Shown here piece after piece: positions 1-7,651 of a DNA stretch of 64,000 bases; the first letter of the stretch is position 1; each line of letters starts with the position of its first letter. Position numbers and translations under genes: made by a program. The DNA is from an uncultured Prevotellaceae bacterium. GTDB taxonomy: Bacteria > Bacteroidota > Bacteroidia > Bacteroidales > Bacteroidaceae. A model generated the notes under the pieces. That model searched no databases. It had not been told where the DNA came from and saw nothing but the letters and a program-made list of their open reading frames with translations. The stretch is from NCBI GenBank assembly GCA_900314755.1, contig OMWH01000003.1:62001-126000 (forward strand), given 5' to 3'.

Positions 1-591
1 GTGTGCGCCCAGAAGAAAGAGTACGGCAAGCGGCTCGACGTTATCAAGGAGTTCACCAGTTTCGCCCCGGTTCCCCAGGACGACCTTGCCCAGCAGTTCC
101 ATCTCTTCTTCGGTGCGGACAGCGTCAACAAGACCATTCACCTGTATCCTGACCGAGCCGGCAACAAGACCCGCGAGGAGTTGGAGCAGATCACCACCGA
201 CTCCAGGAAGATGAGGGACCGTCTTGAGCAGTACGGATTCAACGTGGTGCTCTACAACGAGGGACAGGGCACCATCTACTACTGGCAACAGTACAAATTG
301 CTGCTGATGCTGTTCTCCGAGCATCACGAGGCACTGCCACGCATCCGCATCGACGAGAACGAGTGCAAGAACCTGTGCTCCGCAATCATGGTGTCGCCCG
401 TCAAGCAGCAGTCCGGGAAGATAGAACTCGACAAGTCGTCAGAGCGCAAGGAGCCTCTGAAGCACCAGGCGGGACTTACCACACAGTTGCCGTCCGCCTT
501 CATATATCTGTTGTATGGTATGTATGCCGACCAGTGTCGTCAGGAACTGAGCAGCCTTCCGACCGATTTGCCCGACAATATACCCGTTTAA
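1..591 (+). CDS. Terminase large subunit, C-terminal part (partial)
   Basis: The reading frame is open from the first base of the window, so the true start lies to the left; the GTG at position 1 need not be a start. The 196 residues visible fit the nuclease half of a large terminase, which cuts concatemeric phage DNA during packaging. An acidic motif YPDRAGN near residue 50 resembles the RNase H-like nuclease motif of Bacteroidetes phage terminases, and the tail ends with a conserved-looking segment (LPSAFIYLLYGMYAD). The ATPase half with its Walker motifs is not in the window. The small gene at 875 and the portal follow, the expected order. The assignment rests on motif resemblance and position. 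Confidence 0.6.
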   Translation: MCAQKKEYGKRLDVIKEFTSFAPVPQDDLAQQFHLFFGADSVNKTIHLYPDRAGNKTREELEQITTDSRKMRDRLEQYGFNVVLYNEGQGTIYYWQQYKLLLMLFSEHHEALPRIRIDENECKNLCSAIMVSPVKQQSGKIELDKSSERKEPLKHQAGLTTQLPSAFIYLLYGMYADQCRQELSSLPTDLPDNIPV

Positions 592-874
592 TCTCTTTTT
601 TTTGCTCTTTCTCGTCGAAAAGCACCCTATTTTCGAGAGAAAAAGTTTGCGAAAACATATAAAAAACGACCTTTTTTACATCGGTCGAAAACGTAAACGC
701 CTGTCTGTCAGCCCCAAAGGCTTTTGAGAAACGAAAAACACGTTCAGCGAACGACGGCAGGGTGCACGCCCCGCTGGGAAACGGGTTTGATGTGCAAGCC
801 TCTTTAGGTCACTGGAAATATGACGGTGGTCGTGCGTCCTTTGCCCTCGCGCGTACATTTTATAAATTCGCAGC
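592..874. other. Noncoding gap between terminase and next gene
   Basis: There are 283 bases with no convincing gene. A short hairpin (CGACC at 667-671 and GGTCG at 683-687) is too weak to call a terminator. The right end holds the promoter at 840-870. Confidence 0.5.
840..870 (+). promoter_or_regulatory. Bacteroidetes-type promoter, leaderless start of 875 gene
   Basis: TTTG (840-843), 19 bp, then TAAATTCG (863-870), one mismatch from TAnnTTTG. Only four bases separate the -7 box from the ATG at 875, so the transcript would begin at or within a few bases of the start codon. Confidence 0.5.
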
Positions 875-1192
875 ATGAAAGTCGGATCAGAGTTGGACGG
901 TATGAGTGCCATGCAGTGGGCACGCGAGATCTCCAAACTGCCAGAAGGAGACTTCACTGTGGTGTTCTTTCCTTACTCAAGGAAGAGGGAGATAGCATCG
1001 ACGGAACTGTTGGTCAAGGAGCACTGCAAGTGGCGCAGGCAGATGCCGGAGGAGCGGATATCCATCGACCCGGACAATCTGCTGCTCTTTACCGACGGGA
1101 ACGGGGAGCCTCGTATGTGCTACAGGATCCTGATCCGCTATATGGCTTTCTCTCAAGACAACTATATTCTTCATAAGATAAACTGGCTATGA
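875..1192 (+). CDS. Phage protein of unknown function, 105 aa
   Basis: I do not recognise this family. The protein is small and soluble, with mixed charge and many basic residues, and has no signal peptide, membrane segment or obvious motif. The ATG at 875 is chosen because the promoter ends four bases before it. The stop overlaps the portal start by four bases (ATGA), which points to translational coupling. A place between terminase and portal would suit a packaging or head-completion factor, but this is only position. An overlapping frame (820-1176) has no conserved look and is rejected. Confidence 0.65.
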   Translation: MKVGSELDGMSAMQWAREISKLPEGDFTVVFFPYSRKREIASTELLVKEHCKWRRQMPEERISIDPDNLLLFTDGNGEPRMCYRILIRYMAFSQDNYILHKINWL

Positions 1193-2661
1193 ACGACAGT
1201 ATTGAACTATACGGCAGCGTAGGCAACTACATCCTCGACGGCAACAGCTTCTCGTTCCAGATCGGGGAGGGAGCGCAGCTCTTCGACCGTGCCCCGTCGC
1301 CCATGCTTCCAAGCGACCGTGCCCTAGCCTATCACGAGCACCAGTGGCTGGGTATCAACGGGTACCAGGTATGTATGCGCGGTATGAACAACAACCTCAT
1401 CGACGAGGTGACGGCGGAGATCAAGCACAACCGCCTGCTGCCCCGGCTGTACTCCAAGGAGATCAAGATGCTCTATGGGCACGGTCATGCGTTCTACCGG
1501 CAGGTCCTCGACGGTGGAAAGATACGCCGTGAGTATGCGGAACTCCCGCAGGTCAGGGAATGGCTCGACTCGTGGGAGGATCTTGGGCTGGTGTCTGCGG
1601 AGGAGTTCTCCAAAACCAATATCAAGAACTTCTACTATTTCGGAGACTTCTTCTGCAAGTGGCGATTCTCACGCGGTAAGCGTATCGGTAGGGGACTGCC
1701 GGTCGCCGGTCTTGAGAACCTGGAGAACAAGCACTGTCTCCTTGCTACCACCCGGCAGGATGTCGCCTATGAGCTGATCTCCTACCAGGACTTCCATCAT
1801 GTCGCTGTCGGCAAGTGGTTCTTCGGTACCGGGGGCTATAAGATATACCCGAAGTTCAATATGAGTGAGGTGGACAGTTATATGTATGCAGCCGTCAGTC
1901 ATCACCGTGAGAAGTCGGTGGATGAGTTCTATGGTGTCAACGAGACCCATCAGGGCGCACGTCCATATATTCAAGGATCCAACAAGACCGCCCATTACAT
2001 AAACTCCTTCCTGAAGAACTCACTTGCGGCGAAGGTGCATATCATAGTCCCGAACGCATGGATCTCCAGCAAGCGTGAGCAGATCACAAGACTATGCCAG
2101 GAGAACCAGAAGCGTAAGGCAGCCAACAAGGAACTTATCAAGTACAACGGACTGGAGATCGGTACCGAGTACTCCGAGAGTGTCCTGATACAGTACCTCC
2201 GCATGGAGCTCCGTAAGGTCGGTGAGTATCTCAGCGGTGAGGGTAACCAGGGAAAGGCATACTCCACCATCTCCTTCATGGACGCACAGGGTCATGAGCA
2301 GCAGTGGAAGATTGAGCCCGTCGACCTGAAATACAAGGAGTATATCGACGCGCTGATCTCGTATGACAAGCGTACCGAGCAGGCTCTGCTCTCCAGTGTG
2401 GGTCTCGACGCGGCAATCAGCGCTGTCGACAAGGAGGGTGTCGTCTCCAAGTCGGGGTCTGACTCCTACTATAACTATCTGATCTATATCATGTCTCTCA
2501 CTCCTGAGGACGAAATCTGCGCCCAGCCCCTCAATATGGCAATGCGTGTCAACTTCCCGGATCTGTACAGGCAGGGATATCGTATCGGTTTCTACCGTGA
2601 GGTTCCCCAGCGGCAGGAGGATGTCGCACCAAAAGAACGACTTAACAATCAGCAGTCATGA
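1189..2661 (+). CDS. Phage portal protein
   Basis: At 490 residues this has portal length. The portal is the dodecameric ring at one capsid vertex through which DNA enters and leaves. Supporting features are the place after terminase, a central stretch resembling the portal wing/stem region (around YPKFNMSEVDSYMY, residue 220) and a C-terminal segment (DAAISAVDKEGVVSKSGSDS, from about residue 404) like the 'SGSD' stretch found near the end of Bacteroidetes portals. It starts in a four-base overlap with the gene at 875 and ends in a four-base overlap with the gene at 2658, so it sits in a tightly coupled operon. The assignment is by resemblance and synteny. Confidence 0.65.
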   Translation: MNDSIELYGSVGNYILDGNSFSFQIGEGAQLFDRAPSPMLPSDRALAYHEHQWLGINGYQVCMRGMNNNLIDEVTAEIKHNRLLPRLYSKEIKMLYGHGHAFYRQVLDGGKIRREYAELPQVREWLDSWEDLGLVSAEEFSKTNIKNFYYFGDFFCKWRFSRGKRIGRGLPVAGLENLENKHCLLATTRQDVAYELISYQDFHHVAVGKWFFGTGGYKIYPKFNMSEVDSYMYAAVSHHREKSVDEFYGVNETHQGARPYIQGSNKTAHYINSFLKNSLAAKVHIIVPNAWISSKREQITRLCQENQKRKAANKELIKYNGLEIGTEYSESVLIQYLRMELRKVGEYLSGEGNQGKAYSTISFMDAQGHEQQWKIEPVDLKYKEYIDALISYDKRTEQALLSSVGLDAAISAVDKEGVVSKSGSDSYYNYLIYIMSLTPEDEICAQPLNMAMRVNFPDLYRQGYRIGFYREVPQRQEDVAPKERLNNQQS

Positions 2662-3533
2662 ACTATATCACCGCATTATTCAACAACCTGAACGAGATGA
2701 CGAAGTACGCACCAAGCGTCGACAGCGTCAACTCCCTGTCCGACATGGAGGCTTCCAGCCGGTCAGCCCACAAACGGGTGACCGCCATCATCACCTCCTC
2801 TGTATACGATGCCATCGTGAGCTCCGGTGATGAGAGTATGCTCGACGCACTGCGTATGGCGATGGCGAACATGACGCTGCAGGTGCAGCTCACCTTCGAC
2901 AGTATCAACCGCCGCAAGAACGGGATGGACGTGTACAAGTACGAGTTGGACGGCATGCGCCGCTCTTATATGGAGAACTACTACAACGCCATGGACACCC
3001 TGATATCCGCCGTGCTGGATTCCGATGCCGGTGCCGTCAAGAGCGCATGGAACGGCTCCAGGTATGCCACGCTGATAGGAGGCTGTCCCATCAAGAACGC
3101 CGACGAGTTCGACTCGGTCTACAATATCGACAACTCTTATCTCTTTTTCTTCCGCACACTTCCCCTTCAGAAGGAGGTAATGGACTCCAGGCTCGGAGTC
3201 TATTTCTCCAAGGTGGCAGATCTGGACGGGAGAGAGCGTCTGGAGTCCATGCTGCGTCTTGCCTTGGCTAAGAAGGTGGTGGCTATAGCCTTGCGACGCT
3301 TCGATATCCTGGAGTGTCCTGCCACGATCCGTAATCTCTTCGATGAGTCGAAGGCTAGCGGTCAGCGAAAGGACGAGCGTGAGGGTGCTGTGAGCCTTGC
3401 CAACCTGCTCGACGGGGAGGTGGAGTCGCTTATCAGTGACATCGACGTGCTGATCAGCGCGGACTCCAATATCGACATAAGCAGTATGAGTGCGTACAAC
3501 CGTCCTGAGGATAATATAGTAATGATGCCATGA
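2658..3533 (+). CDS. Phage structural-region protein, possibly DUF6712-like
   Basis: This 291-residue protein is predominantly helical, with no signal peptide and no membrane segment. Its composition and place after the portal recall DUF6712-type proteins of Bacteroidetes prophages, whose role is unknown to me; I see no decisive motif. It overlaps the portal stop by four bases and the next start by four bases, so it is co-translated with them. In other phages this position often holds head, connector or tail-completion genes. A capsid role is unlikely because there is no scaffold or protease next to it, but it cannot be excluded from sequence alone. Confidence 0.55.
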   Translation: MNYITALFNNLNEMTKYAPSVDSVNSLSDMEASSRSAHKRVTAIITSSVYDAIVSSGDESMLDALRMAMANMTLQVQLTFDSINRRKNGMDVYKYELDGMRRSYMENYYNAMDTLISAVLDSDAGAVKSAWNGSRYATLIGGCPIKNADEFDSVYNIDNSYLFFFRTLPLQKEVMDSRLGVYFSKVADLDGRERLESMLRLALAKKVVAIALRRFDILECPATIRNLFDESKASGQRKDEREGAVSLANLLDGEVESLISDIDVLISADSNIDISSMSAYNRPEDNIVMMP

Positions 3534-4510
3534 GGGAAGAGGTGCGAATAGCGGCAAGAGGCAAGGAGTACACGGTACCGAACAGCTGGGGCGCACTGAC
3601 TCCGGACATCTGGCTGTCACTCGTCAGGGAACTGCTCCGGCAGCAACGGGGAGAGACCTCCGTTGGTGAGCTTCGGATCCAACTGCTGTGTGACCTGATG
3701 GGCTGGAACAAGCATAAGTTCCGTGACGAGGACGAGATAGCGAACCTGATCGTGCTGTCGGAGCAGTTGACCTTCCTCTTCAAGATTGTATACCCTGACA
3801 ACAATGCCGCCCTTGACGGGCTTACGGACGACGAGTACCGACAGGCGGTACGTGTGGAGCCGGATCACCTGGATATTCCTCAGGCTTCCTATTTGCGGAC
3901 ACTCGACTACAGGTACCAGATAGACCTGTGCTTCTTCAGGCAGATGCTGCCGGAAGTGAGGATACCCGTCGTCATGGATATTGAGAAAACCTACGAGGGG
4001 TACCGTGCTGACCTCCAGATGGGGTCGCTGACCACCAGTCTCACGGCTCTCCAGTATATAGAGGCACGAGAACTGCTGGGGAAAGAGGAATCCCTCCCGC
4101 TGCTGGCGTCCATCCTCTACCAGCCGCTTCCATACGACTCCAGCATTGCCCATGCGGCGGCAAAGGAGTTTGAGCGTCTGCCAAAGGAGACGCTTCACGC
4201 CATCGCAATGAATTTCGAGGCGGTCAACAACTTCCTGTTTCTGAAGACCAGTTTCTCGCTGCTCACCAAGTTCGAGCCAGGCAAGGCGCACTCAATCACC
4301 ACCGACATGACAGACGCACTGTATGACCTCTCCAAGGACGGACTCGGCAATGCGTCGGAGGTGGAGCAACTGAACGTGCTGACGTACCTGCGGATACTAC
4401 GCAAGAAGACGATTGACAGCGTCCGTCAGATGCATGGAATGAAGATGGAGATTGACAAGATAGCCTCCGAGGTGGGGCTTCCCATTGAGATAATCACAAA
4501 GATAATATAG
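3530..4510 (+). CDS. Phage protein of unknown function, 326 aa
   Basis: I do not recognise this family. It is an acidic, largely helical 326-residue protein. The N-terminal stretch (ARGKEYTVPNSWGALTPDIW, residues 8-27) looks like a short beta hairpin followed by helices. There are no membrane segments and no catalytic motif. It starts in a four-base overlap with the preceding gene and is separated by one base from the next, so it belongs to the portal operon. A virion-assembly role is likely from context only. Confidence 0.6.
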   Translation: MREEVRIAARGKEYTVPNSWGALTPDIWLSLVRELLRQQRGETSVGELRIQLLCDLMGWNKHKFRDEDEIANLIVLSEQLTFLFKIVYPDNNAALDGLTDDEYRQAVRVEPDHLDIPQASYLRTLDYRYQIDLCFFRQMLPEVRIPVVMDIEKTYEGYRADLQMGSLTTSLTALQYIEARELLGKEESLPLLASILYQPLPYDSSIAHAAAKEFERLPKETLHAIAMNFEAVNNFLFLKTSFSLLTKFEPGKAHSITTDMTDALYDLSKDGLGNASEVEQLNVLTYLRILRKKTIDSVRQMHGMKMEIDKIASEVGLPIEIITKII

Positions 4511-4511
4511 T

Positions 4512-5096
4512 ATGATCATACAAGACCTGTTTCTGTATTTCGCCAAGTTTCCCTCTAAGGCGGGAGTAAAGTCGATGGCTACCATGGGCGGATCCGAGAT
4601 GCCGGAGTACCAGCAACTGATGGGCGCGCTCGACAATCTCCCTGACGAGTCTCTGGTACCAGAGATAAAACACTACGTCTACGGGCAGTCTATAGATGAT
4701 CTGAAAGGCAGGCTTGACAAACTCATCGGCAGCTGGCTTTACGCTGACTACGGAGAGATCACCGCTCAGGACAATAATGGTTCCCTGGAGGTGGTGCAAC
4801 GGCTTGCCGTCACTGTAGCCATGCGAGTTCGCACCAATGCAGACATGATCGAACGCATGATAGCCAGCGACCGCACTATCGGAATGCTTACCAAGGTTCA
4901 GGCGCACATCATCGCTGACTGTGACTCAGGACAGTTGGAGTGGCTGGCAAGGGGGGAGTTCCGTAAGACGGAGATTGTCCCGTTCGTCGCCTCCGAGCTC
5001 AACAGTTACGGCTGGACGCTGCTGCTCGACGCATCGGCTCCGGACGCCCTTGGCACAGCAGCTCTCTCCAGGTCCTTTATGTCTCCATGGAAATAA
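4512..5096 (+). CDS. Phage protein of unknown function, 194 aa
   Basis: The family is not recognised. It is a 194-residue soluble protein, the last gene of the portal operon. The ATG at 4512 follows the previous stop almost directly; no alternative start is better. Helices dominate and there is no signal peptide. The end of this gene carries the promoter (5076-5106) that serves the holin, so the lysis cassette can be switched separately from the structural operon. Confidence 0.6.
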   Translation: MIIQDLFLYFAKFPSKAGVKSMATMGGSEMPEYQQLMGALDNLPDESLVPEIKHYVYGQSIDDLKGRLDKLIGSWLYADYGEITAQDNNGSLEVVQRLAVTVAMRVRTNADMIERMIASDRTIGMLTKVQAHIIADCDSGQLEWLARGEFRKTEIVPFVASELNSYGWTLLLDASAPDALGTAALSRSFMSPWK

Positions 5097-5106
5097 ACTA
5101 TTTTTG
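5076..5106 (+). promoter_or_regulatory. Promoter of lysis cassette
   Basis: TTTA (5076-5079), 19 bp, then a perfect TATTTTTG (5099-5106). It ends four bases before the holin ATG at 5111, so the holin message would be leaderless or nearly so. Confidence 0.55.
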
Positions 5107-5110
5107 CCAT

Positions 5111-5566
5111 ATGAAAAAGAAAATGTACAGATTACCCGTGATGTCGCTCGTCATCGCATTCCCGCTGTCAATCATAGCGGACATTCTGAAGTATGTGTAC
5201 CAGGACTGGGAGTTCGCCAAGTGGATTGCCGTCGCTGTTGTCATCGATACCATCCTCGGAATCGTCAAGCACCTGGTGCATAAGGACGCCTCCAGTGAGG
5301 GGTTCTTCGTCAAGTTCTCAAAGAAGATCCTGGTGTATATCCTGCTGATGATCCTCGCCAACGTACTGACCAACTACACTGTCGGAGGCAGCGTGGTGGG
5401 CACCACGCAGTGGATGGGAACCTACCTGTGTACCTACATGATGGTGCGGGAGGCTATCTCCGTCATGGAGAACGCCAACGCCATCGTCCCCATTTTCCCC
5501 AAGTCAATCATCAGGAGGTTCAAGGACTTCAACGACAAGGGTGAGTATATAAGAAAGGAGGAGTGA
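5111..5566 (+). CDS. Phage holin
   Basis: The product would make lesions in the inner membrane at the set time of lysis and let the endolysin out. It has 151 residues with about four hydrophobic segments (roughly 10-27, 36-53, 72-90 and 100-116), a basic N-terminus (MKKK) and a charged C-terminal tail ending IRKEE. This matches the small holins next to lysozymes in Bacteroidetes phages. ATG 5111 is preferred over the in-frame ATG at 5087 because the promoter box lies between them and 5111 begins a typical lysine-rich N-terminus. The endolysin and spanin follow directly. Confidence 0.75.
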   Translation: MKKKMYRLPVMSLVIAFPLSIIADILKYVYQDWEFAKWIAVAVVIDTILGIVKHLVHKDASSEGFFVKFSKKILVYILLMILANVLTNYTVGGSVVGTTQWMGTYLCTYMMVREAISVMENANAIVPIFPKSIIRRFKDFNDKGEYIRKEE

Positions 5567-5567
5567 T

Positions 5568-6104
5568 ATGGCAAAGGCAGAGATTTTGACTCCGTTCATC
5601 CTGAGTTGGGAGGGAGGATTCGCCAATATCCCGGGCGACAGGGGAGGTGCCACTAACAAGGGCGTAACCCTTGCTACCTTCCGCAGTGTCTTTGGCAGCG
5701 GTCGGACTGTTGCCGACCTCAAGAGAATGACGGATGATCAATGGGAGTTTATCTTCAGAAAGTATTTCTGGAACCGATGGAAAGCAGACCAGATCCAGAG
5801 CCAGCCGATTGCCAACCTGCTGGTCGACTGGATGTGGACTTCAGGATCCTATGGTGTGAAACTTCCGCAGAAGGTGCTGCAGGTGAAGATTGACGGCATC
5901 GTGGGTCCGAAGACCCTTGCGGCAGTCAATGATCATCCAGACCAGAGGCAGTTGTTCCATGACCTGTGGGTTGAGCGTGAGGCTTTCTTCAGGAGAATCG
6001 GAGTGAAGGAGCAGAGGAAGTTCCTGAACGGATGGCTCAACCGGCTGAGCGGTATCCTGTATGAATGCTTAGTGTGTAACGGAGGTAAGACCATTATGTT
6101 ATGA
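5568..6104 (+). CDS. Endolysin, GH108-type N-acetylmuramidase
   Basis: This 178-residue enzyme would hydrolyse the peptidoglycan glycan chain during lysis. The N-terminus carries the GH108 signature: WEGGF with the presumed catalytic Glu15, followed by GDRGGATNKGVT (about residues 23-34). A peptidoglycan-binding segment typical of the family follows (IDGIVGPKTLAAVN, around residue 110). There is no signal peptide, which fits release through the holin just upstream. A strong purine-rich ribosome site (AGAAAGGAGG) precedes the ATG, unusual in Bacteroidetes, and the previous stop is one base away. Its end overlaps the spanin start by four bases. Confidence 0.85.
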   Translation: MAKAEILTPFILSWEGGFANIPGDRGGATNKGVTLATFRSVFGSGRTVADLKRMTDDQWEFIFRKYFWNRWKADQIQSQPIANLLVDWMWTSGSYGVKLPQKVLQVKIDGIVGPKTLAAVNDHPDQRQLFHDLWVEREAFFRRIGVKEQRKFLNGWLNRLSGILYECLVCNGGKTIML

Positions 6105-6577
6105 GAAGAATTTTATTCGTTATCCCCCTTTTCGCCCTCATGGCGTTATGCGGCTGCAAGACCACCCGCTCCATGGAGGAGCAGTCCGTCAGCATCCGTG
6201 ACTCCATCCGTATCAAAGACAGCGTCCGTGTTACTGACTCCCTCCGTATCAAGACATCGGTCCGGGACAGTGTGAGCATCCGGGACTCCTTGGTGATCAG
6301 ACTCGACTCCGATGGTAACGAGAAATCGCGAGAGTCCTGGCATTCGCGTGACACCTACCACTGGCAGTCCGACAGTGTGATGGAACTCAAGTTAATGCTC
6401 AAAGAAGCGATTCGGGAGCGTGACGCCGCACTGGCGGTATCGAAGAAACATGAAAAGGCTGTCTTCATAGGTCCCACCCTCAGGGACAAACTGCAGTACT
6501 TCCTGAGCGGAGTCTTCTTCATGGTGATTCTGGTCATCATCGCAGTAGTGGCGGCATGGAAAGCAAAGAAAGTTTAG
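6101..6577 (+). CDS. Unimolecular spanin (lipoprotein with C-terminal TM)
   Basis: The 158-residue protein starts with a lipoprotein signal peptide (lipobox LCGC, lipidated Cys19) and ends with a membrane helix (about 133-153) and a short basic tail. A protein lipid-anchored in the outer membrane and spanning the inner membrane with its C-terminus is the layout of u-spanins, which fuse the two membranes in the last step of lysis. Residues 30-68 are a chain of DS(I/V/L)R-type repeats, predicted as an extended or coiled periplasmic rod. It follows the endolysin in a four-base overlap. I infer function from topology and position; no sequence family is recognised. Confidence 0.65.
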   Translation: MRRILFVIPLFALMALCGCKTTRSMEEQSVSIRDSIRIKDSVRVTDSLRIKTSVRDSVSIRDSLVIRLDSDGNEKSRESWHSRDTYHWQSDSVMELKLMLKEAIRERDAALAVSKKHEKAVFIGPTLRDKLQYFLSGVFFMVILVIIAVVAAWKAKKV

Positions 6578-6651
6578 TTGTGTTTTTCATAGTATTTTGT
6601 TAGTAGTAATTTTGTAAACAGAGGTTTAGTTTTTTTAGTTATTATTCGGAT

Positions 6652-6684
6652 CAGCCGGCGCAGTGATGCATCGGCTGGTTTTTT
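6652..6684 (+). terminator. Terminator of lysis cassette
   Basis: The arms CAGCCG (6652-6657 area) and CGGCTG (6672-6677) form a stem followed by a run of T. It closes the lysis operon before the hicAB promoter. Confidence 0.75.
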
Positions 6685-6725
6685 CGTTAAATGATATTAA
6701 TATTAATACTTTTCTTTGCGAAATG

Positions 6726-6757
6726 TTTGGTAAATAGTATTATTTTTATTACCTTTG
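6726..6757 (+). promoter_or_regulatory. hicAB promoter
   Basis: TTTG (6726-6729), exactly 20 bp, TACCTTTG (6750-6757): a perfect Bacteroidetes promoter. The first transcribed bases overlap the left copy of the 15-bp inverted repeat at 6760-6774, a likely operator position. Confidence 0.85.
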
Positions 6758-6785
6758 CATCGTCAAACAATAAAACACAACAACG

Positions 6786-6983
6786 ATGAGAAGATACAAG
6801 GTAATTGAGGTCATCAAGATGCTGGAAGCCGACGGATGGGTGATGATGAAAACCAAAGCCACAGACCACAAGCAGTTCAAGCATCCGACCAAACTAGGAA
6901 AGGTGACCATCAGGGGGAAAAACAGCGAGGTATTGAATCAGTTCCTGCTGAACAGTATCTGGAAACAGGCAGGGTGGAAATGA
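6786..6983 (+). CDS. hicA: HicA-family mRNA interferase toxin
   Basis: HicA toxins are small dsRBD-fold ribonucleases that cut mRNA when not held by HicB. The 65-residue product has the family length and the pattern GWVMMK (17-22) followed by TDHKQFKHP (26-34), with the catalytic histidine expected at His28. It is translated first, from a perfect promoter, and hicB follows after about 50 bases, which is the canonical hicA-hicB order. In a prophage such pairs can stabilise the element or act against other phages. The family call is strong; activity is inferred. Confidence 0.85.
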   Translation: MRRYKVIEVIKMLEADGWVMMKTKATDHKQFKHPTKLGKVTIRGKNSEVLNQFLLNSIWKQAGWK

Positions 6984-7032
6984 CCACCCAGCCTTTATGG
7001 GAAGAAAGTATTAATCTTAAAACATTATAATT

Positions 7033-7446
7033 ATGGAGAAAATTATCGTTAATGTCGCATGGGTCGACAAGAATTTCGGGGCTTCCCTGAGTGACAACGT
7101 GCCTGGTGCAGTGGTACTTACGGCAGACACCTATGAGAAGCTGCTGCAGGAGGTACCGGAGACGCTGCACTTCCATGTCGAGGGAATGGTGGAGGACGGC
7201 GATGACGTTCCCCAGTGGCTCGTCGACGGAGAATATGAGTTTGAGTACCACCTTCAGGACGTGGCGACAGTACTCCGTGCCTATGAGCCTTTTGTCTCGC
7301 TGGCAGCCATCAGCCGTGCCTCCGGCATCAACCAGCACCAGTTGAGCCACTATGCCACACGCATGAAGACACCACGCCCTGAGCAGCGCCGCCGCATCGT
7401 GGAGGGCATCCATAAAATCGGAAAGCAACTATTGGCTGTTGTGTGA
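7033..7446 (+). CDS. hicB: HicB-family antitoxin with C-terminal DNA-binding domain
   Basis: The 137-residue protein starts with the partial RNase H-like fold of HicB (IIVNVAWVDKNFGASLSDNV, then TADTYEKLLQEVPETLHFH), which docks on HicA. It ends with a helix-turn-helix of the Cro/C1 kind (ISRASGINQHQLSHYATRMK, about residues 99-118) expected to bind the operon's own promoter. It follows hicA on the same transcript. The 15-bp repeat at 6760 lies where a HicB-HicA complex would act as repressor. It ends two bases before the right repeat copy, and a terminator follows. Confidence 0.85.
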   Translation: MEKIIVNVAWVDKNFGASLSDNVPGAVVLTADTYEKLLQEVPETLHFHVEGMVEDGDDVPQWLVDGEYEFEYHLQDVATVLRAYEPFVSLAAISRASGINQHQLSHYATRMKTPRPEQRRRIVEGIHKIGKQLLAVV

Positions 7447-7480
7447 GTTTATTGTTTGACGACACCGGCTTTCAGCAGCC

Positions 7481-7510
7481 AGCCCCGGTACGTGAGTGTC
7501 GGGGCTTTTA
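7481..7510 (+). terminator. Terminator of hicAB
   Basis: AGCCCCG (7481-7487) pairs with CGGGGCT (7500-7506), followed by T residues. Confidence 0.8.
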
Positions 7511-7608
7511 GTATCAGTCAAAGTCTGGAAGAAATGTAAATACTAAATAAAATTAGTTGCAAAACGAAAATATTCTTTACGAAGCGCAAATATATTAAAA
7601 ATAATTTA

Positions 7609-7616
7609 TATCTTTG
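7609..7616 (+). promoter_or_regulatory. -7 box of the 2-TM accessory gene
   Basis: A perfect TATCTTTG lies about 35 bases before the ATG at 7652, in an AT-rich stretch. No clear TTTG is seen 20 bp upstream, so the promoter may be weak or activator-dependent. Confidence 0.6.
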
Positions 7617-7651
7617 CATCTGAAAAAAGCAACAATAACAATATCACATTA

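Larger units (their letters stand above)
6760..7462. repeat. 15-bp inverted repeat bracketing hicAB
   Basis: TCGTCAAACAATAAA (6760-6774) recurs as its exact reverse complement at 7448-7462. The left copy is at the transcription start of hicAB; the right copy begins just after the hicB stop and before the terminator at 7481. Either a protein binds both copies, the mRNA ends pair, or the copies mark the ends of a cassette. Confidence 0.8.

Noticed and set aside
2763-3620. Leftward frame of 285 codons inside the portal operon
   Set aside because: It spans two overlapping sense genes and has no promoter or start context.
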